Notes: generated by a model from the sequence alone, not told the origin. A DNA stretch of 64,000 nt from Subtercola boreus (GCF_003399645.1 NZ_NBXD01000007.1:310001-374000), one strand, 5' to 3'. Shown: positions 8,615 through 18,428, counted from the first letter of the stretch. Made by a program: numbers and translations.

Positions 8615-10092
8615 CCCTCTCCGTTGCTGCAGAACGCACGACGATCACCACCCATTTCATTGATGGCAGATGGACGGATGTCGGTGGGCCGACATTCCCG
8701 GTCTTCAACCCTCTCGACGGCGAGATCGTCTCCGAGTCGGCCGCGGGTGGTGCTATCGAGGCGAAGGCCGCGGTCGCAGCCGCAGCCGCAGCCTTCCCGG
8801 CGTGGGCGAACCTGGCTCCCGGGGCAAGGCAGATGCTCTTCCTGAAGGCAGCCGACATCGTCGAGCGTCGAACTGAGGAGCTCGTCGAGCTGATGGCCGT
8901 CGAAGGGGGCGCGAGTCGGGCCTTCTCGGCGTTCCAGATCCGCCTGTCGGCCGCGATGCTCCGCCAGGCCGCCGGCTGGGGCTACCTCCCGGCCGGCGAT
9001 ATTCTCCGAAGCGATGTGCCGGGCCGAACGGCGACCGTCACCCGCAAGCCGCTCGGTGTGGTCGCCGGATTCACCCCGTGGAACGGTGCCTTCTACCTCG
9101 CCTGGCGAACGTTCCTTTTGCCGATGGCGTTCGGCAACACGACCGTCATCAAGCCGTCGGAACTGGCGCCGCGCTCAGCCGGGCTCGTTCACGCCGAAAT
9201 TCTCGAGGAAGCCGGATTTCCGGCCGGAACCTTCAACGTGATCACGCATGCTCCGGGGGCCGCGGCCGAGATCGCCGAGGTGTTCTTCGAAAGCCCGGCG
9301 GTGCGCTGCATCAACTTCACGGGCTCCGACAAGACCGCGCGCATCCTCGGCGCCCAGGCGGGCCGGGCGTTGAAGCGCATGGTTCTCGAGCTCGGCGGGT
9401 TCAACCCGGTCATCATCCTCGACGATGCCGACCTCGAGGAATCGATCAGGGCCGTGACCTTCGGGGCGTTCCTGCACCAGGGCCAGGTCTGCATGAACTC
9501 ACGGAAGGTCTACGTGCACAGCTCGCTGCACGACGACTTCGTGTCGGGGCTCACCGCCCGGGTCGAGGGGCTGAAGATCGGTGACCCGAGGGACCCGGGG
9601 GTGATCATCGGGCCGCTGATCGACGACCGCGCTGTCGAGCAGATCCAGGTGCGGGTTCAGGATGCGCTCGACCGCGGCGCGACGCTGGTCACGGGCGGCA
9701 GAGCAAACGGCCGACTCTACCCGCCGACGATCCTCACCCACGTGCCGGCGGATGCGATCTGCGCTACCGGTGCCGATGAGACGTTCGGGCCGCTCCTGGT
9801 CATCGAAGCATTCGACGATGCCGAGGCCGCGTTCCGAGCCTCGCAGAACACACCCTTCGGGCTCAGTGCGTCGATCATGACGCGGGACCGCGCCCGCGGT
9901 CTCGACCTGGCCGCCCGTTTCGACACTGGCATCATCCACATCAACGCGCCGACCATGGCCAGCGAGGCGGCCCTGCCGGTGGGCGGCGTCAAAGACAGCG
10001 GCTGGGGCCGGTCCGGCTACTACGCCATCGAAGACTTCACCGAGGTTCGACTGACCACTCTGAGCAGCGAACCCGGGAGGTACCCCTTCTAA
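8611..10092 (+). CDS. NAD(P)-dependent aldehyde dehydrogenase
   Basis: The product has 493 residues and the normal ALDH architecture. The substrate/cofactor segment FTPWNGAFYLAWR lies around residue 156, the cofactor loop FTGSDKTARILG around 235, the catalytic glutamate in LELGGFNPVII around 260 and the catalytic cysteine in GQVCMNSRK around 294. The tail ends in a GWGRSGYYAIEDFTE block typical of vanillin/benzaldehyde dehydrogenase-like members. The ATG overlaps the stop of the preceding gene (ATGA); an upstream open extension to 8197 only shadows that gene. It likely oxidises an aldehyde made in the same pathway. Confidence 0.88.
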   Translation: MTLSVAAERTTITTHFIDGRWTDVGGPTFPVFNPLDGEIVSESAAGGAIEAKAAVAAAAAAFPAWANLAPGARQMLFLKAADIVERRTEELVELMAVEGGASRAFSAFQIRLSAAMLRQAAGWGYLPAGDILRSDVPGRTATVTRKPLGVVAGFTPWNGAFYLAWRTFLLPMAFGNTTVIKPSELAPRSAGLVHAEILEEAGFPAGTFNVITHAPGAAAEIAEVFFESPAVRCINFTGSDKTARILGAQAGRALKRMVLELGGFNPVIILDDADLEESIRAVTFGAFLHQGQVCMNSRKVYVHSSLHDDFVSGLTARVEGLKIGDPRDPGVIIGPLIDDRAVEQIQVRVQDALDRGATLVTGGRANGRLYPPTILTHVPADAICATGADETFGPLLVIEAFDDAEAAFRASQNTPFGLSASIMTRDRARGLDLAARFDTGIIHINAPTMASEAALPVGGVKDSGWGRSGYYAIEDFTEVRLTTLSSEPGRYPF

Positions 10093-10207
10093 CAGGATCC
10101 ACCGGGGTATTCGCCGGCGTCGACGACGACGTTCGGCTACAGCAACACCGATCGCGAGAGGCGGCACAGGAGCCGCCATACTGTCGCGCACAGAAAGGGT
10201 GTCACAC

Positions 10208-11575
10208 ATGTCCATCCGCGAATCCATCGACCGCGCACCGCTCAGCCGGTACCAGGTCCTGGTGATCTCCCTCTGCCTTCTGATCGTTCTGATCGAAGGC
10301 TACGACCTTCTGCTGATGGCGTTTTCGGCCTCAGCCGTCGCCGCCGACTGGAAGCTGAACGCCACGCAGATCGGGGTGCTGCTCAGCGCCGTCGGCATCG
10401 GCCTGGTGTTCGGTTCGGCGTTCATCTCGCCTCTCGCCGACCGTATCGGCAGGCGCCGGATGACCCTGCTCAGCCTCGCGATCGTCAGCGTGTCCATGGC
10501 TGCGTCTGCGCTGACGACCGACATGGTCGGACTCGCGGTCACCCGGGTGATCACGGGCGTCGGTGTCGGTGGCCTCGTCGCAGGGCTGCCGGTCGTGATC
10601 GCCGAGTTCGCTCCGCAGCGACGCAGGGCGACCATGATCGCCCTGGGTACCGCCGGCCTGCCGATCGGTGGCGTCGTCGGAGGGTTTGTCGCATCCATCG
10701 TGCTGGGTACCTTCGGGTGGCGGGCGAGCTTCGTCGTCGGCGCGGTCTTCACCGTGATCGTGTTCTTCGTCGTTCTCCTCGTGCTGCCGGAGTCGATCGA
10801 CTTTCTGCTGGTGAAGCGGCCGAAAGGCGCACTGGAGACGATCAACCGCACGCTCGCCAGAATGCAGGTGGCGGCGATCAGCGTGCTCCCCGAGCCCGAT
10901 CCACGACCGAAGAATGTGGTCGTCAGCGAACTCTTCAAGGGCCGGAATGGACGGAAGACGGCACTGATCGGGTTCGCCTTCTTCGTCATGATGGGCGCGT
11001 TCTACTTCGCGAACGGCTGGACGCCACGTCTGCTGCTGCAGGCAGGCATGACGCCACAGCAGAGCATCGGGGCGGGAGTGCTGCTGAACGTCGGCGGCGC
11101 CCTTGCCGCGATCATCTTCGCCGTGCTCGCGATCCTCTTCAGGAACAGAACCCTGACCATCATCGCGTTCGCCGGCGCCGCCATCGCATTCCTCACGATG
11201 GGCCTCTCGTTCGGCAGCCTCGGGTGGACGCTGTTCCTCGCCCTCGCGGTCGGTGCGCTCATCCAGGCCTGCGCAACCGGGTTGTTCACCATCTCGCCGG
11301 AGCTGTTCCCCACCTCGGTGCGTACGACCGGTGTCGGCTTCGCCGTCATGCTGGGCCGGATCGGCGCCATCATCTCCCCAATTCTCGCCGGGGTGCTGAT
11401 CGACGGCGGATGGAGCGCACCATCGCTGTACCTGCTCTTCGCCGTGCCGCTGGTGCTCGGGGGGATCGCCGTGATCGCGCTGCGCGGCACGGGCGGAGCG
11501 AGCCCGGTGAAGCGTTCGGTCGCGCCGACCACGGTGAACGCCCAGGCCCCGGGAATCGGCAGTGTCGCCCGATGA
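10208..11575 (+). CDS. MFS transporter, aromatic acid:H+ symporter type
   Basis: The product has 455 residues and about twelve hydrophobic segments. Segment 1 contains [19 protein letters not shown], close to the DGxD signature of the AAHS family (PcaK, BenK). After segment 2 comes the MFS loop [13 protein letters not shown]. After segment 8 the matching second-half loop is less clear. The ATG at 10208 is preferred because AGAAAGGG lies eight bases before it; a GTG at 10199 is also possible. It follows the aldehyde dehydrogenase by 115 bases and overlaps the HisD-like gene by four bases. Import of the aromatic or related acid used by the cluster is the likely role. Confidence 0.83.
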   Translation: MSIRESIDRAPLSRYQVLVISLCLLIVLIEGYDLLLMAFSASAVAADWKLNATQIGVLLSAVGIGLVFGSAFISPLADRIGRRRMTLLSLAIVSVSMAASALTTDMVGLAVTRVITGVGVGGLVAGLPVVIAEFAPQRRRATMIALGTAGLPIGGVVGGFVASIVLGTFGWRASFVVGAVFTVIVFFVVLLVLPESIDFLLVKRPKGALETINRTLARMQVAAISVLPEPDPRPKNVVVSELFKGRNGRKTALIGFAFFVMMGAFYFANGWTPRLLLQAGMTPQQSIGAGVLLNVGGALAAIIFAVLAILFRNRTLTIIAFAGAAIAFLTMGLSFGSLGWTLFLALAVGALIQACATGLFTISPELFPTSVRTTGVGFAVMLGRIGAIISPILAGVLIDGGWSAPSLYLLFAVPLVLGGIAVIALRGTGGASPVKRSVAPTTVNAQAPGIGSVAR

Positions 11576-12885
11576 TCATCCAGCTGAAGTCAGCGCGTCG
11601 CTCGAACGCCGACGACGAACGAGCGGTGCGCACAACGGTCGAAGAGATCATCGCTGCTATCGAAACCGGCGGTGACCAGGCCGTACGGGAGTACAGCTCC
11701 CGCTTCGACCATTGGTCGCCGGCGAGCTTCAGGCTGACCGATGACGACGTAGCCGACGCTCTCGGACACCTCTCGCGAGGGCAGATCGACGACATCCTCT
11801 TCGCGCAGAGCCAGATCCGCAACTTCGCGCAGATCCAGCGGGAGTCCCTGCACGATGTCGAGGTGGAGACCTATCCCGGGGTGATCCTCGGTCACAGGCA
11901 TATCCCTGTCGATGCCGTGGGGTGCTACGTGCCGGGTGGGAAGTATCCACTTCTTGCTTCGGCGCACATGAGCGTCATCACCGCCAAGGTCGCCGGAGTC
12001 CAGCGGGTCGTCGCCTCGGCGCCGCCCTTCGACGGCTCTCCACACCCGGCCATCGTCGCGGCGATGCACCTCGCCGGGGCCGACGAGATTTTGGCTCTCG
12101 GCGGCACGCAGGCGGTTGCGGCCATGGCGATCGGCACCGAGAGCATCGCTGCCGTCGACATGCTGGTCGGGCCCGGCAACGCCTACGTCGCGGAAGCCAA
12201 GCGCCAGTTGTTCGGCCGTGTCGGCATCGACCTCTTCGCCGGCCCGACCGAGACGCTGATCATCGCCGACGACACCGTCGACGCCGAGTTGTGCGCCGTC
12301 GACCTGCTCGGGCAGGCCGAACACGGGCCGACCAGCCCGAGCATCCTGCTGACCACCAGCAGGAAGCTCGCAGAAGCCACCATCGCCGAGGTGGAACGAC
12401 AGCTGACGATCCTGCCGACAGCAGCCATCGCGTCCGTGAGCTGGGCAGATTTCGGCCAGGTCATCGTGTGTGAGACCGACGAGGAGATGCTGGGCGTCGC
12501 GAACGACCTCGCGTTCGAGCATGTGCAGGTGATGACGAACGATCCCGATTTCTTTCTCGCCGGGCTGCGCAACTTCGGCGCGATGTTCCTCGGGCCACGC
12601 ACGAACGTCGCGTTCGGCGACAAGGTCATCGGCACGAACCACACACTGCCGACAAAGCGAGCGGCACGGTACACCGGGGGGCTCTGGGTCGGAAAATTCT
12701 TGAAGACCTGCACCTACCAGCGCGTGATCACCGATGCGGCGAGTGCAGAGATCGGTGCCTACGGCTCGCGGCTGGCGCACCTCGAACACTTCGTGGGTCA
12801 CGGCGAACAGGCGAACATCCGCGTGCGGCGCTACGGCAATCAGCCCGGCCTGCCGTGGTACGAACCCGTCAGCGCTGACGCCTAG
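11572..12885 (+). CDS. HisD-family NAD-dependent dehydrogenase, catabolic paralogue
   Basis: This 437-residue protein is a full-length relative of histidinol dehydrogenase. Residues matching the HisD zinc and catalytic sites are present: Gln and His in LLGQAEHGP, the Glu-His pair in LAFEHVQVM, Asp in [15 protein letters not shown], and the last His in HFVGHGEQA. No other his gene is nearby; it is coupled to an MFS carrier and an SDR. HisD relatives outside histidine synthesis include HpsN, which oxidises sulfopropanediol to the acid in two steps. A similar alcohol-to-acid oxidation of a small substrate is the best inference. The start overlaps the MFS stop (ATGA). Confidence 0.8.
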   Translation: MIIQLKSARRSNADDERAVRTTVEEIIAAIETGGDQAVREYSSRFDHWSPASFRLTDDDVADALGHLSRGQIDDILFAQSQIRNFAQIQRESLHDVEVETYPGVILGHRHIPVDAVGCYVPGGKYPLLASAHMSVITAKVAGVQRVVASAPPFDGSPHPAIVAAMHLAGADEILALGGTQAVAAMAIGTESIAAVDMLVGPGNAYVAEAKRQLFGRVGIDLFAGPTETLIIADDTVDAELCAVDLLGQAEHGPTSPSILLTTSRKLAEATIAEVERQLTILPTAAIASVSWADFGQVIVCETDEEMLGVANDLAFEHVQVMTNDPDFFLAGLRNFGAMFLGPRTNVAFGDKVIGTNHTLPTKRAARYTGGLWVGKFLKTCTYQRVITDAASAEIGAYGSRLAHLEHFVGHGEQANIRVRRYGNQPGLPWYEPVSADA

Positions 12886-13644
12886 ATGCTGCCCGTCACT
12901 CCCACGTTCCGGCTGGATGGCCGCCGGGCCTTCATCGTCGGTGCGAGCCGAGGCATCGGACTCGCCTCGGCCGCTGCCCTGTCCGAGGCCGGGGCCGAGG
13001 TGTTCGTCGCAGCGCGTTCGACGTCGGAGCTGGATTCGTTCTGCGCCGAGCTTCGCGCTGCTGGGCGGTTGGCGACCGCGGTGGCGCTGGACGTGACCGA
13101 TTCGCGCGCGGTCGACGCGGCTTTTGTGGACTTCGGGCCGTTCGAGATCGTGGTCCACAGCGTCGGCATCAACCGGCCCGTCGAACTCGTCGACCTGCAC
13201 GACGCCGACCTCGACGACATGATAGCCGTGAACGTGCGGTCGGCTTTCGTTGTCGCGCGAGCGGCGACGCGCGGGATGAAAGAGCTCGGCGGAGGTTCGA
13301 TCATTCTGATCTCGTCTCAGATGGGCCACGTCGGGAGCCCGCGTCGAACGGTGTACTCGGCCACGAAGCACGCGCTGGAGGGTCTGGCCAAGTCTCTCGC
13401 CTGGGAGGTCGGCATGAACAACGTGCGCGTGAACACGATCTGCCCGACGTTCATCGAAACCGAGATGACCAAGCACATGCTGGGCTCCCCGGGATTTCGG
13501 AAATGGGTGTCGGAACGCAACGCCCTCGGCCGGGTCGGCACCGTCGAGGAAGTCATGGGCGCCGTCGTCTTTCTTGCCGGAGATGCGTCGAGCCTCATGA
13601 CGGGTTCGTCCCTGATGCTCGATGCCGGCTGGACCGCGCAATGA
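12886..13644 (+). CDS. SDR family oxidoreductase
   Basis: The product has 252 residues and the classical short-chain dehydrogenase fold. The cofactor motif is GASRGIG, the NNAG position reads SVGIN, and the catalytic serine is in ILISSQMG. Tyr and Lys are in VYSATKHAL, and the closing block is SSLMTGSSLMLDAGW. The ATG directly abuts the TAG of the HisD-like gene. Working next to a HisD-type enzyme, it may oxidise or epimerise a hydroxyl group of the same substrate. This pairing is also seen in sulfopropanediol degradation (HpsN with HpsO/HpsP). Confidence 0.85.
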   Translation: MLPVTPTFRLDGRRAFIVGASRGIGLASAAALSEAGAEVFVAARSTSELDSFCAELRAAGRLATAVALDVTDSRAVDAAFVDFGPFEIVVHSVGINRPVELVDLHDADLDDMIAVNVRSAFVVARAATRGMKELGGGSIILISSQMGHVGSPRRTVYSATKHALEGLAKSLAWEVGMNNVRVNTICPTFIETEMTKHMLGSPGFRKWVSERNALGRVGTVEEVMGAVVFLAGDASSLMTGSSLMLDAGWTAQ

Positions 13645-13678
13645 GTACATCCACAGTCAGTCGATCACAGGAGAGAAC

Positions 13679-14671
13679 ATGAACTACATCGAAGCCGACT
13701 CCCACGCAGACCTCTTCGTTCCTCATTCCTTCGAGGAACACGTCGTCGATCTGGGGGAGATCCGAATGAACTACGCGGTCGTCGGTGATCCCGCGTCGCC
13801 CGCCCTGCTGCTCATCCCGTCGCAGAGCGAGTCGTGGTGGGGCTATGAACAGGCGATACCGGCTCTCGCCGAACACTTCCAGGTGTTCGCCGTCGACCTG
13901 CGGGGCCAGGGCCGCTCGACGTGGACGCCGGGTCGGTACACCCTCGACACCTTCGGTGCCGACCTCGTGCGATTCATCGATCTCGTCATCGAACGACCTA
14001 CGCTGGTGAGCGGGCTCTCGTCGGGCGGCACGATCGCTGCTTGGCTGTGCGCCTTCGCGAAACCCGGCCAGGTTCTCGGCGGCGTCTGGGAAGACGCGCC
14101 CTTCTTCGCCTCTGAGTCACAACCCGCGTGCGGGCCGTCGGTGCACCAGGGAATGGGCCTGACGTTCGAACTGTGGAACACCTATCTCGGCGACCAGTGG
14201 TCGGTCGGCGACTGGGCCGGCATGCAACGGGCGATTCCGCGGGTGATGCCCCGTTCGACGCTCCAGGGCCTGGCGCGCATGTTCCCGATGCCTCTCGGGG
14301 AGCGCCCGGCCGACCCGCCGCAGAACATGAAGGAGTACGACCCCGAGTGGGGCGGGGCCTTCGCCTCGGGTTCGGCGACGGCATCCTGCGACCATGAGAA
14401 TATGCTCTCGAACGTCAAAGTTCCGGTGCTGATCACCCACCACTTTCGCCAGGTCGATGAACACACGGGTCGTCTGACGGGGGCGATGACCGACTTCCAG
14501 GCCCAGCGCGTGCAGGAGCTGGTGCGGCAGGCCGGCCAGCCGGTCAGCTACCTCTCGTTTCCCGACATGGGGCACGCGATGCACCGATCGGATCCCCGGC
14601 TCTTCGCCGAGACCGTCATCGAGTGGGCGGCTACGGCCCACCCCGCGGTCGCATCGGCAGGTCGAGCGTGA
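13679..14671 (+). CDS. Alpha/beta hydrolase
   Basis: The product has 330 residues and the fold of haloalkane dehalogenase-like and C-C/ester hydrolases. The nucleophile serine sits in [12 protein letters not shown] near residue 118, with an oxyanion region at [15 protein letters not shown]. The catalytic histidine is in [12 protein letters not shown] near the end. DLRGQGRST is typical of the family. AGGAGA precedes the chosen ATG. It lies 34 bases after the SDR and overlaps the next SDR start (GTGA). Ester, lactone or ring-fission-product hydrolysis are all possible. Confidence 0.83.
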   Translation: MNYIEADSHADLFVPHSFEEHVVDLGEIRMNYAVVGDPASPALLLIPSQSESWWGYEQAIPALAEHFQVFAVDLRGQGRSTWTPGRYTLDTFGADLVRFIDLVIERPTLVSGLSSGGTIAAWLCAFAKPGQVLGGVWEDAPFFASESQPACGPSVHQGMGLTFELWNTYLGDQWSVGDWAGMQRAIPRVMPRSTLQGLARMFPMPLGERPADPPQNMKEYDPEWGGAFASGSATASCDHENMLSNVKVPVLITHHFRQVDEHTGRLTGAMTDFQAQRVQELVRQAGQPVSYLSFPDMGHAMHRSDPRLFAETVIEWAATAHPAVASAGRA

Positions 14672-15426
14672 GACTCACCGGCAGTACCGTGCTCATCACC
14701 GGTGGGGGATCGGGCATCGGCCGCGGGCTCGCCGAGGCACTGGTCGAGCGAGGCAACACCGTCATCGTCGCCGGTCACCGTGCCGACCTGCTGGCCGACG
14801 TGGCTGTAGCGAACCCCGGCATCGGGACTGTGCTGGTGGATGTGACAGATGTTGCGAGCATCGCGGCCTGCGCGAAAGAGGTGCTGTCGACGCATCCCGA
14901 ACTCGACGTTCTCATCAACTGCGCCGGAGTGATGATCGACGACGACCCGACGGCCCCCGTCGACGAGGGGGAGCTGGTGGTGGTGATGGGCACCAACCTG
15001 CTCGGCCCGATCCGCATGATCTCCGCCTTCATCGAGCATCTGCGCGAAGTACCCGACAGCGCGATCGTCAACATCACGTCGATGCTCGGCTACGCCCCGC
15101 TCGCCCGGTCGTCGCTCTACTCTGCGACCAAGGCGGCCATGCACTCGTACACTCTCTCGCTGCGGTACCGGCTGCACGGGGAGGGCCCCGAGATCATCGA
15201 GATAGCACCGCCGCTCACACGAACGGCGCTCCAGGCGGTGAACCTCACCGACCCCGGCGCCATGCCGCTCGACGAGTTCCTTGCCGAGACGCTGCAGGCC
15301 CTCGAAGCCGGTGAGCCCGAGGCCTATGTGGTCCGCGCGCGCGAGCGCCGGGATGCGCAGCGCACCGATGACATCGGGATCACCCGCCGGTTCAACGACC
15401 TCATGAACCCGACTGTCGGTCGCTGA
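14668..15426 (+). CDS. SDR family oxidoreductase (DltE-like)
   Basis: The product has 252 residues. The cofactor motif is [14 protein letters not shown] follows strand four, the catalytic serine is in VNITSMLGY, and Tyr/Lys are in LYSATKAAM. The specificity region [12 protein letters not shown] matches the DltE/YciK-like subgroup. The GTG start overlaps the stop of the hydrolase (GTGA), so this is the last gene of the rightward operon. Its last 26 bases overlap the convergent hydrolase gene. Confidence 0.85.
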   Translation: MRLTGSTVLITGGGSGIGRGLAEALVERGNTVIVAGHRADLLADVAVANPGIGTVLVDVTDVASIAACAKEVLSTHPELDVLINCAGVMIDDDPTAPVDEGELVVVMGTNLLGPIRMISAFIEHLREVPDSAIVNITSMLGYAPLARSSLYSATKAAMHSYTLSLRYRLHGEGPEIIEIAPPLTRTALQAVNLTDPGAMPLDEFLAETLQALEAGEPEAYVVRARERRDAQRTDDIGITRRFNDLMNPTVGR

Positions 15427-16288
15427 CGGGCGCGGCGACCGATTTCGCGAAGGCGAGCTCGGCGTCTTCGAACCCTTTACTCGGCGTGTGGAAGTCGATG
15501 CAGTGGCCGCTGCCGGGCACCAGCTCGATGTCGAGTGAGGCAGCCGACGTGAAGCCCGCCCGGTACTCGTCGATCTCGTTCTGGTTCGTGACCCAGAGGT
15601 TGTCGAACTCGCCCTGGCGGTGGAAGACGGGTACGGTGATGCGGCCGCAGGTCTCCCCGCGCCGATCGATCCATCCGCCCGTGATGTCGAGCAGCTCGGC
15701 CTTGGGTACGAGCGTGTTCGAGGGGTGGCTCGCAGCGGGCATGTCGTCGGCGTAGGTTCCGACCGGGCCGAACATGAGCTGATCCTTCAGCGGCACCGGC
15801 AGGTCGATCATCGGGATCGGAGGCAGGGCTGCCCATGCACCCGCCGACTCGGCGGGCACCCGCACGAGGCACCCGGATGTCGCAAGCCCCTGCAGCGGCC
15901 AGACGGGCCGATTCGCGGCGATGGCCGTCGCGATGGCGCCGCCGATGGAGTGGCCGACCAGCACCACTCCGGATGCCTCACCGCCGTACTGGGCCCAGAT
16001 CTCCCCGATCGCGGCATCCAGAACCTCGGCGTTCGCCAGGATGATCGAGTCGTCGCTCTCGAGCGGGCTGGAGCCTTCGTAGTTGGGGCGGTCGAGTGCG
16101 ATGATCGGAACACCTGCCCCGGCGCCCCGCTCGAGCAGGGAGTATCCCGGGATGTCGAAGTACATCGAAGAGTAGGTGCCACCGTGGAGGGCGACGACGA
16201 GCGGCACACCCGCGGCCGGTTTCACGCCGTTCGTGCGACCGGTGAACGTGCGGGCGTCCTGTGTGGTGTGGGTGAACGGGGTAGACAT
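15401..16288 (-). CDS. Alpha/beta hydrolase
   Basis: The product has 295 residues. The nucleophile lies in [13 protein letters not shown] around residue 107, the acid is probably Asp in RQGEFDNLW, and the histidine is in [25 protein letters not shown] is the oxyanion-hole region. The ATG at 16288 follows AAAGGACA. It converges on the catabolic operon and overlaps its end, so it is probably controlled separately. A degraded GntR regulator lies just upstream on the same strand and may once have controlled it. Confidence 0.82.
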   Translation of the reverse strand: MSTPFTHTTQDARTFTGRTNGVKPAAGVPLVVALHGGTYSSMYFDIPGYSLLERGAGAGVPIIALDRPNYEGSSPLESDDSIILANAEVLDAAIGEIWAQYGGEASGVVLVGHSIGGAIATAIAANRPVWPLQGLATSGCLVRVPAESAGAWAALPPIPMIDLPVPLKDQLMFGPVGTYADDMPAASHPSNTLVPKAELLDITGGWIDRRGETCGRITVPVFHRQGEFDNLWVTNQNEIDEYRAGFTSAASLDIELVPGSGHCIDFHTPSKGFEDAELAFAKSVAAPVSDRQSGS

Positions 16289-16395
16289 CGTTGTCCTTTC
16301 GGTTGGGTGCAAGCCGCCATCCCGACCCGACGGTCGTGAGAATTCCTGCTATCCGCTACGATATATCATTTTTGAAATCTCGTCATGCCCGACCA

Positions 16396-16542
16396 TCACA
16401 AACCCGTGAGCATCGCGAGGGAGGGCGCGCGCCGCTTCTCGATGTGCGTGAAGGCGATGGATTCGGCCAGGCGGTTGCTGCCGGCGCGGATGGCGTCGAA
16501 GAGGCCGTGGTGCTTGGCTAACGCCTCCGTTTGACTGCGCAT
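16396..16542 (-). pseudogene. C-terminal relic of a GntR/FadR-type regulator
   Basis: About 48 residues reading EALAKHHGLFDAIRAG and AESIAFTHIEKR match the end of an FCD ligand-binding domain, where a histidine, FDAI, an acidic/alanine stretch and a final HIE/HLE helix recur. No DNA-binding domain or upstream part remains before the next relic. The stretch 16289-16634 therefore holds only this relic and a short AT-rich patch near 16355-16380 (ATATATCATTTTTG). The FCD assignment rests on pattern only. Confidence 0.5.
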
Positions 16543-16634
16543 CCCACAGTGATTTTCATCCCGCTTCCGCTTGCCCTTCGGGTGAGTTTGCGTTTGGTTT
16601 GATGTGGCCCGATGCATCCGAATGGAGAATCAGC

Positions 16635-16850
16635 ATGGAGATCACTGTTTTTGGGGCCAATGGACCGACCGGCCGCTCCGTTGTGCGGCAGTCTCTCGCA
16701 GCGGGCGACGGGGCCACGGCCGTCACGCGGAAGCCCGGCGACTAGTCCCTCACGGCGCCCCGCCTGCGGGCGGTCTCGGCCGATGTGACCAACGCGCCGG
16801 ATGTCGCCGCCACTGTCATCGGGTCGGCCGCGGTGCACTCCGTCGGCTCT
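16635..16850 (+). pseudogene. N-terminal relic of an NAD(P)H-binding (NmrA-like) protein
   Basis: The first codons read MEITVFGANGPTGRSVVRQS, the typical start of atypical SDR/NAD(P)H-binding proteins. An in-frame TAG follows at 16743-16745. After it the same frame continues with family-like sequence (LRAVSADVTNAPDVAATVIG) and then breaks off where a GSDAVxxxLG segment should follow. Only about 70 of roughly 210 expected residues remain. The relic runs in frame into the metal-sensor gene and now supplies its promoter DNA. Confidence 0.6.
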
Positions 16851-16861
16851 GTTCTGTGGAA

Positions 16862-16885
16862 TAATCTGCGTATGGATGCAGATAA
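16862..16885. promoter_or_regulatory. KmtR-type operator overlapping the start codon
   Basis: TAATCTGC and GCAGATAA form 8-base arms with one mismatch, separated by eight bases that contain the ATG. ArsR/SmtB repressors bind imperfect inverted repeats of this shape at their own promoters. Overlap with the start codon means bound repressor would block transcription directly, and it suggests a very short or absent leader. An AATAAT hexamer at 16859-16864 could be part of the -10 region. Confidence 0.55.
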
Positions 16886-17240
16886 ACAGATTTGCGGTCG
16901 AAGCCCCGACAGCCAGTATGTGGAGCTGACCGTCGAGATCTTCGGAATGCTCGCCGATGCAACGCGGGTACGGATAATCCTCGCCCTCCGGGATCAGGAA
17001 CTGTCGGTGAACCATCTCGCCGACATCCTCGACAAGAGTCCTGCGTCGGTGTCCCAGCACCTCGCAAAACTTCGCCTGGCGCGAATCGTGTCGACCAGGC
17101 AGGACGGTACCCGGGTCTTCTACAGTCTCGCCGACGAGCACGCCATCCAGCTGGTGAGCGATGCCATCTTCCAGGCCGAGCACAGCCTCGGCGGATCCCC
17201 TCGGCACCACCACGCGCTCGACCGCAAGGACACTGAATGA
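16872..17240 (+). CDS. kmtR: ArsR/SmtB metal sensor, KmtR-like (Ni/Co)
   Basis: This 122-residue winged-helix repressor closely resembles mycobacterial KmtR. It has a cysteine near the N-terminus, VEIFGMLADATRVRIILAL, the recognition helix SPASVSQHLAKLRLARI, and a C-terminal sensor region DEH, FQAEHS, PRHHH. In KmtR the metal ligands are the His of the first motif, Glu-His of the second and the two His of the third, and all are present here. KmtR represses a CDF exporter, and here the coupled next gene is exactly that (ATGA overlap). The start at 16872 is placed at the operator; the longer open frame upstream is the NmrA-like relic. Confidence 0.85.
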   Translation: MDADKQICGRSPDSQYVELTVEIFGMLADATRVRIILALRDQELSVNHLADILDKSPASVSQHLAKLRLARIVSTRQDGTRVFYSLADEHAIQLVSDAIFQAEHSLGGSPRHHHALDRKDTE

Positions 17241-18319
17241 ACATGCACCACGAGCATCGGCACGACTCCCCAGCTGACGATCATCACACCCACGACCACC
17301 CCCACGACCACCCCCACGACCACCCTCATCCGCACGAACACGAGCACGATGAACACGGGCACTCCCACCCGACGGGTGTCAGAGGCTTCTTCTACGGCCT
17401 CTTCGTCCCACACACCCATGACGCCGCCGATTCCATCGACGACGCCCTCGAAGCCAGCGCCCACGGTGTCCGGGCACTGAAGATCAGTCTCTTCATCCTT
17501 CTCGGCACCACGGTCCTCCAGTTCCTGGTCTTCCTCATCAGTGGCTCCGTTGCGCTGCTGGCCGACACGATCCACAACTTCTCCGACGCCCTGACTGCTG
17601 TACCGCTGTGGATCGCCTTCATCCTCGGTCGACGCCTCGCAACTCGCCACTACACCTACGGTTTCGGGCGTGCCGAAGACCTCGCAGGCCTCTTCATCGT
17701 CGCGGTCGTTGCGCTGTCAGCGGTCGTTGCTGCGTGGGAGTCCATCAACCGCCTGTTCGACCCGCACGACCTCCGGAACCTCTGGTTCGTTGCCGCCGCC
17801 GGCCTGATCGGCTTCGCGGGCAACGAGATCGTCGCCGTCTACCGCATCCGGGTCGGTCAGAACATCGGCTCAGCAGCCCTCGTGGCAGACGGTGTGCACG
17901 CACGCCTCGACGGTTTCACGTCCCTCGCCGTCGTTCTCGGCGCGGTCGGGGTGATGCTCGGCTTTCCTCTTGCCGACCCCATCATCGGCATCATCATCTC
18001 GGCCGCGATCATCGTTCTGCTCTGGGGCACCGTCAAGAGCATCGGTCGGCGTCTGATGGACGGCATCGAACCCGACCTCGTCGACCGAGCCCGCGACGCA
18101 CTCGAAAGCACCCCCGGGGTTCTCGCCGTGATTCGCATCCAACTCCGCTGGGTCGGGCACCGCCTGCAGGGAGCGGCAACACTCCAGGTCGCCGACGCCC
18201 CACTCTCAGACGTCGAACGCACTCTCCACGACGCCGAACACAACACGGAGCGCGCCCTGCCGAACCTCGACGACTTCACCCTCCGCGCGGTCACCTCACC
18301 GCCCACGCACCACACCTGA
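17237..18319 (+). CDS. CDF family metal efflux transporter, His-rich
   Basis: This 360-residue cation diffusion facilitator exports divalent metal from the cytoplasm by proton exchange. The first 48 residues contain more than 15 histidines, a soluble metal buffer. Six membrane segments follow. The transport-site motifs are LADTIHNFSDA (near 105-115) and VADGVHARLDGF (near 217-228). The HxxxD arrangement is usual for Zn, Co or Ni carriers. The cytoplasmic C-terminal domain is shortened but present and ends in HH. Coupling to a KmtR-like sensor suggests nickel or cobalt export. Confidence 0.88.
   Translation: MNMHHEHRHDSPADDHHTHDHPHDHPHDHPHPHEHEHDEHGHSHPTGVRGFFYGLFVPHTHDAADSIDDALEASAHGVRALKISLFILLGTTVLQFLVFLISGSVALLADTIHNFSDALTAVPLWIAFILGRRLATRHYTYGFGRAEDLAGLFIVAVVALSAVVAAWESINRLFDPHDLRNLWFVAAAGLIGFAGNEIVAVYRIRVGQNIGSAALVADGVHARLDGFTSLAVVLGAVGVMLGFPLADPIIGIIISAAIIVLLWGTVKSIGRRLMDGIEPDLVDRARDALESTPGVLAVIRIQLRWVGHRLQGAATLQVADAPLSDVERTLHDAEHNTERALPNLDDFTLRAVTSPPTHHT
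17291..17326 (+). repeat. Tandem 12-base repeat coding for His-Asp-His-Pro
   Basis: Three head-to-tail copies of CACGACCACCCC (last copy ending in T) encode the HDHP units of the metal-binding tail. Copy number could vary by slippage and change the length of the histidine-rich loop. Confidence 0.7.
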
Positions 18320-18428
18320 CAGAGCAGGATCCGGATGGGAGGGTTTCCCGCCCCTCGGGCGCCGCAGTCGGTTCTCATTCTTCTCCTCGCACCTGTTCCG
18401 CCGGTACCGTGACGGTTCACAATGGGGC

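Noticed and set aside
11590-13650. Reverse-strand open frame of 686 codons
   Set aside because: It mirrors the HisD-like and SDR genes. High GC gives long antisense frames, and the protein shows no domain.
16785-16871. Upstream extension of the metal-sensor protein
   Set aside because: The extra residues are the end of the NmrA-like relic, and the family start fits 16872.
17291-17326. Repeats considered as a CRISPR-like array
   Set aside because: They are contiguous 12-base coding units for a His-rich tail without spacers.
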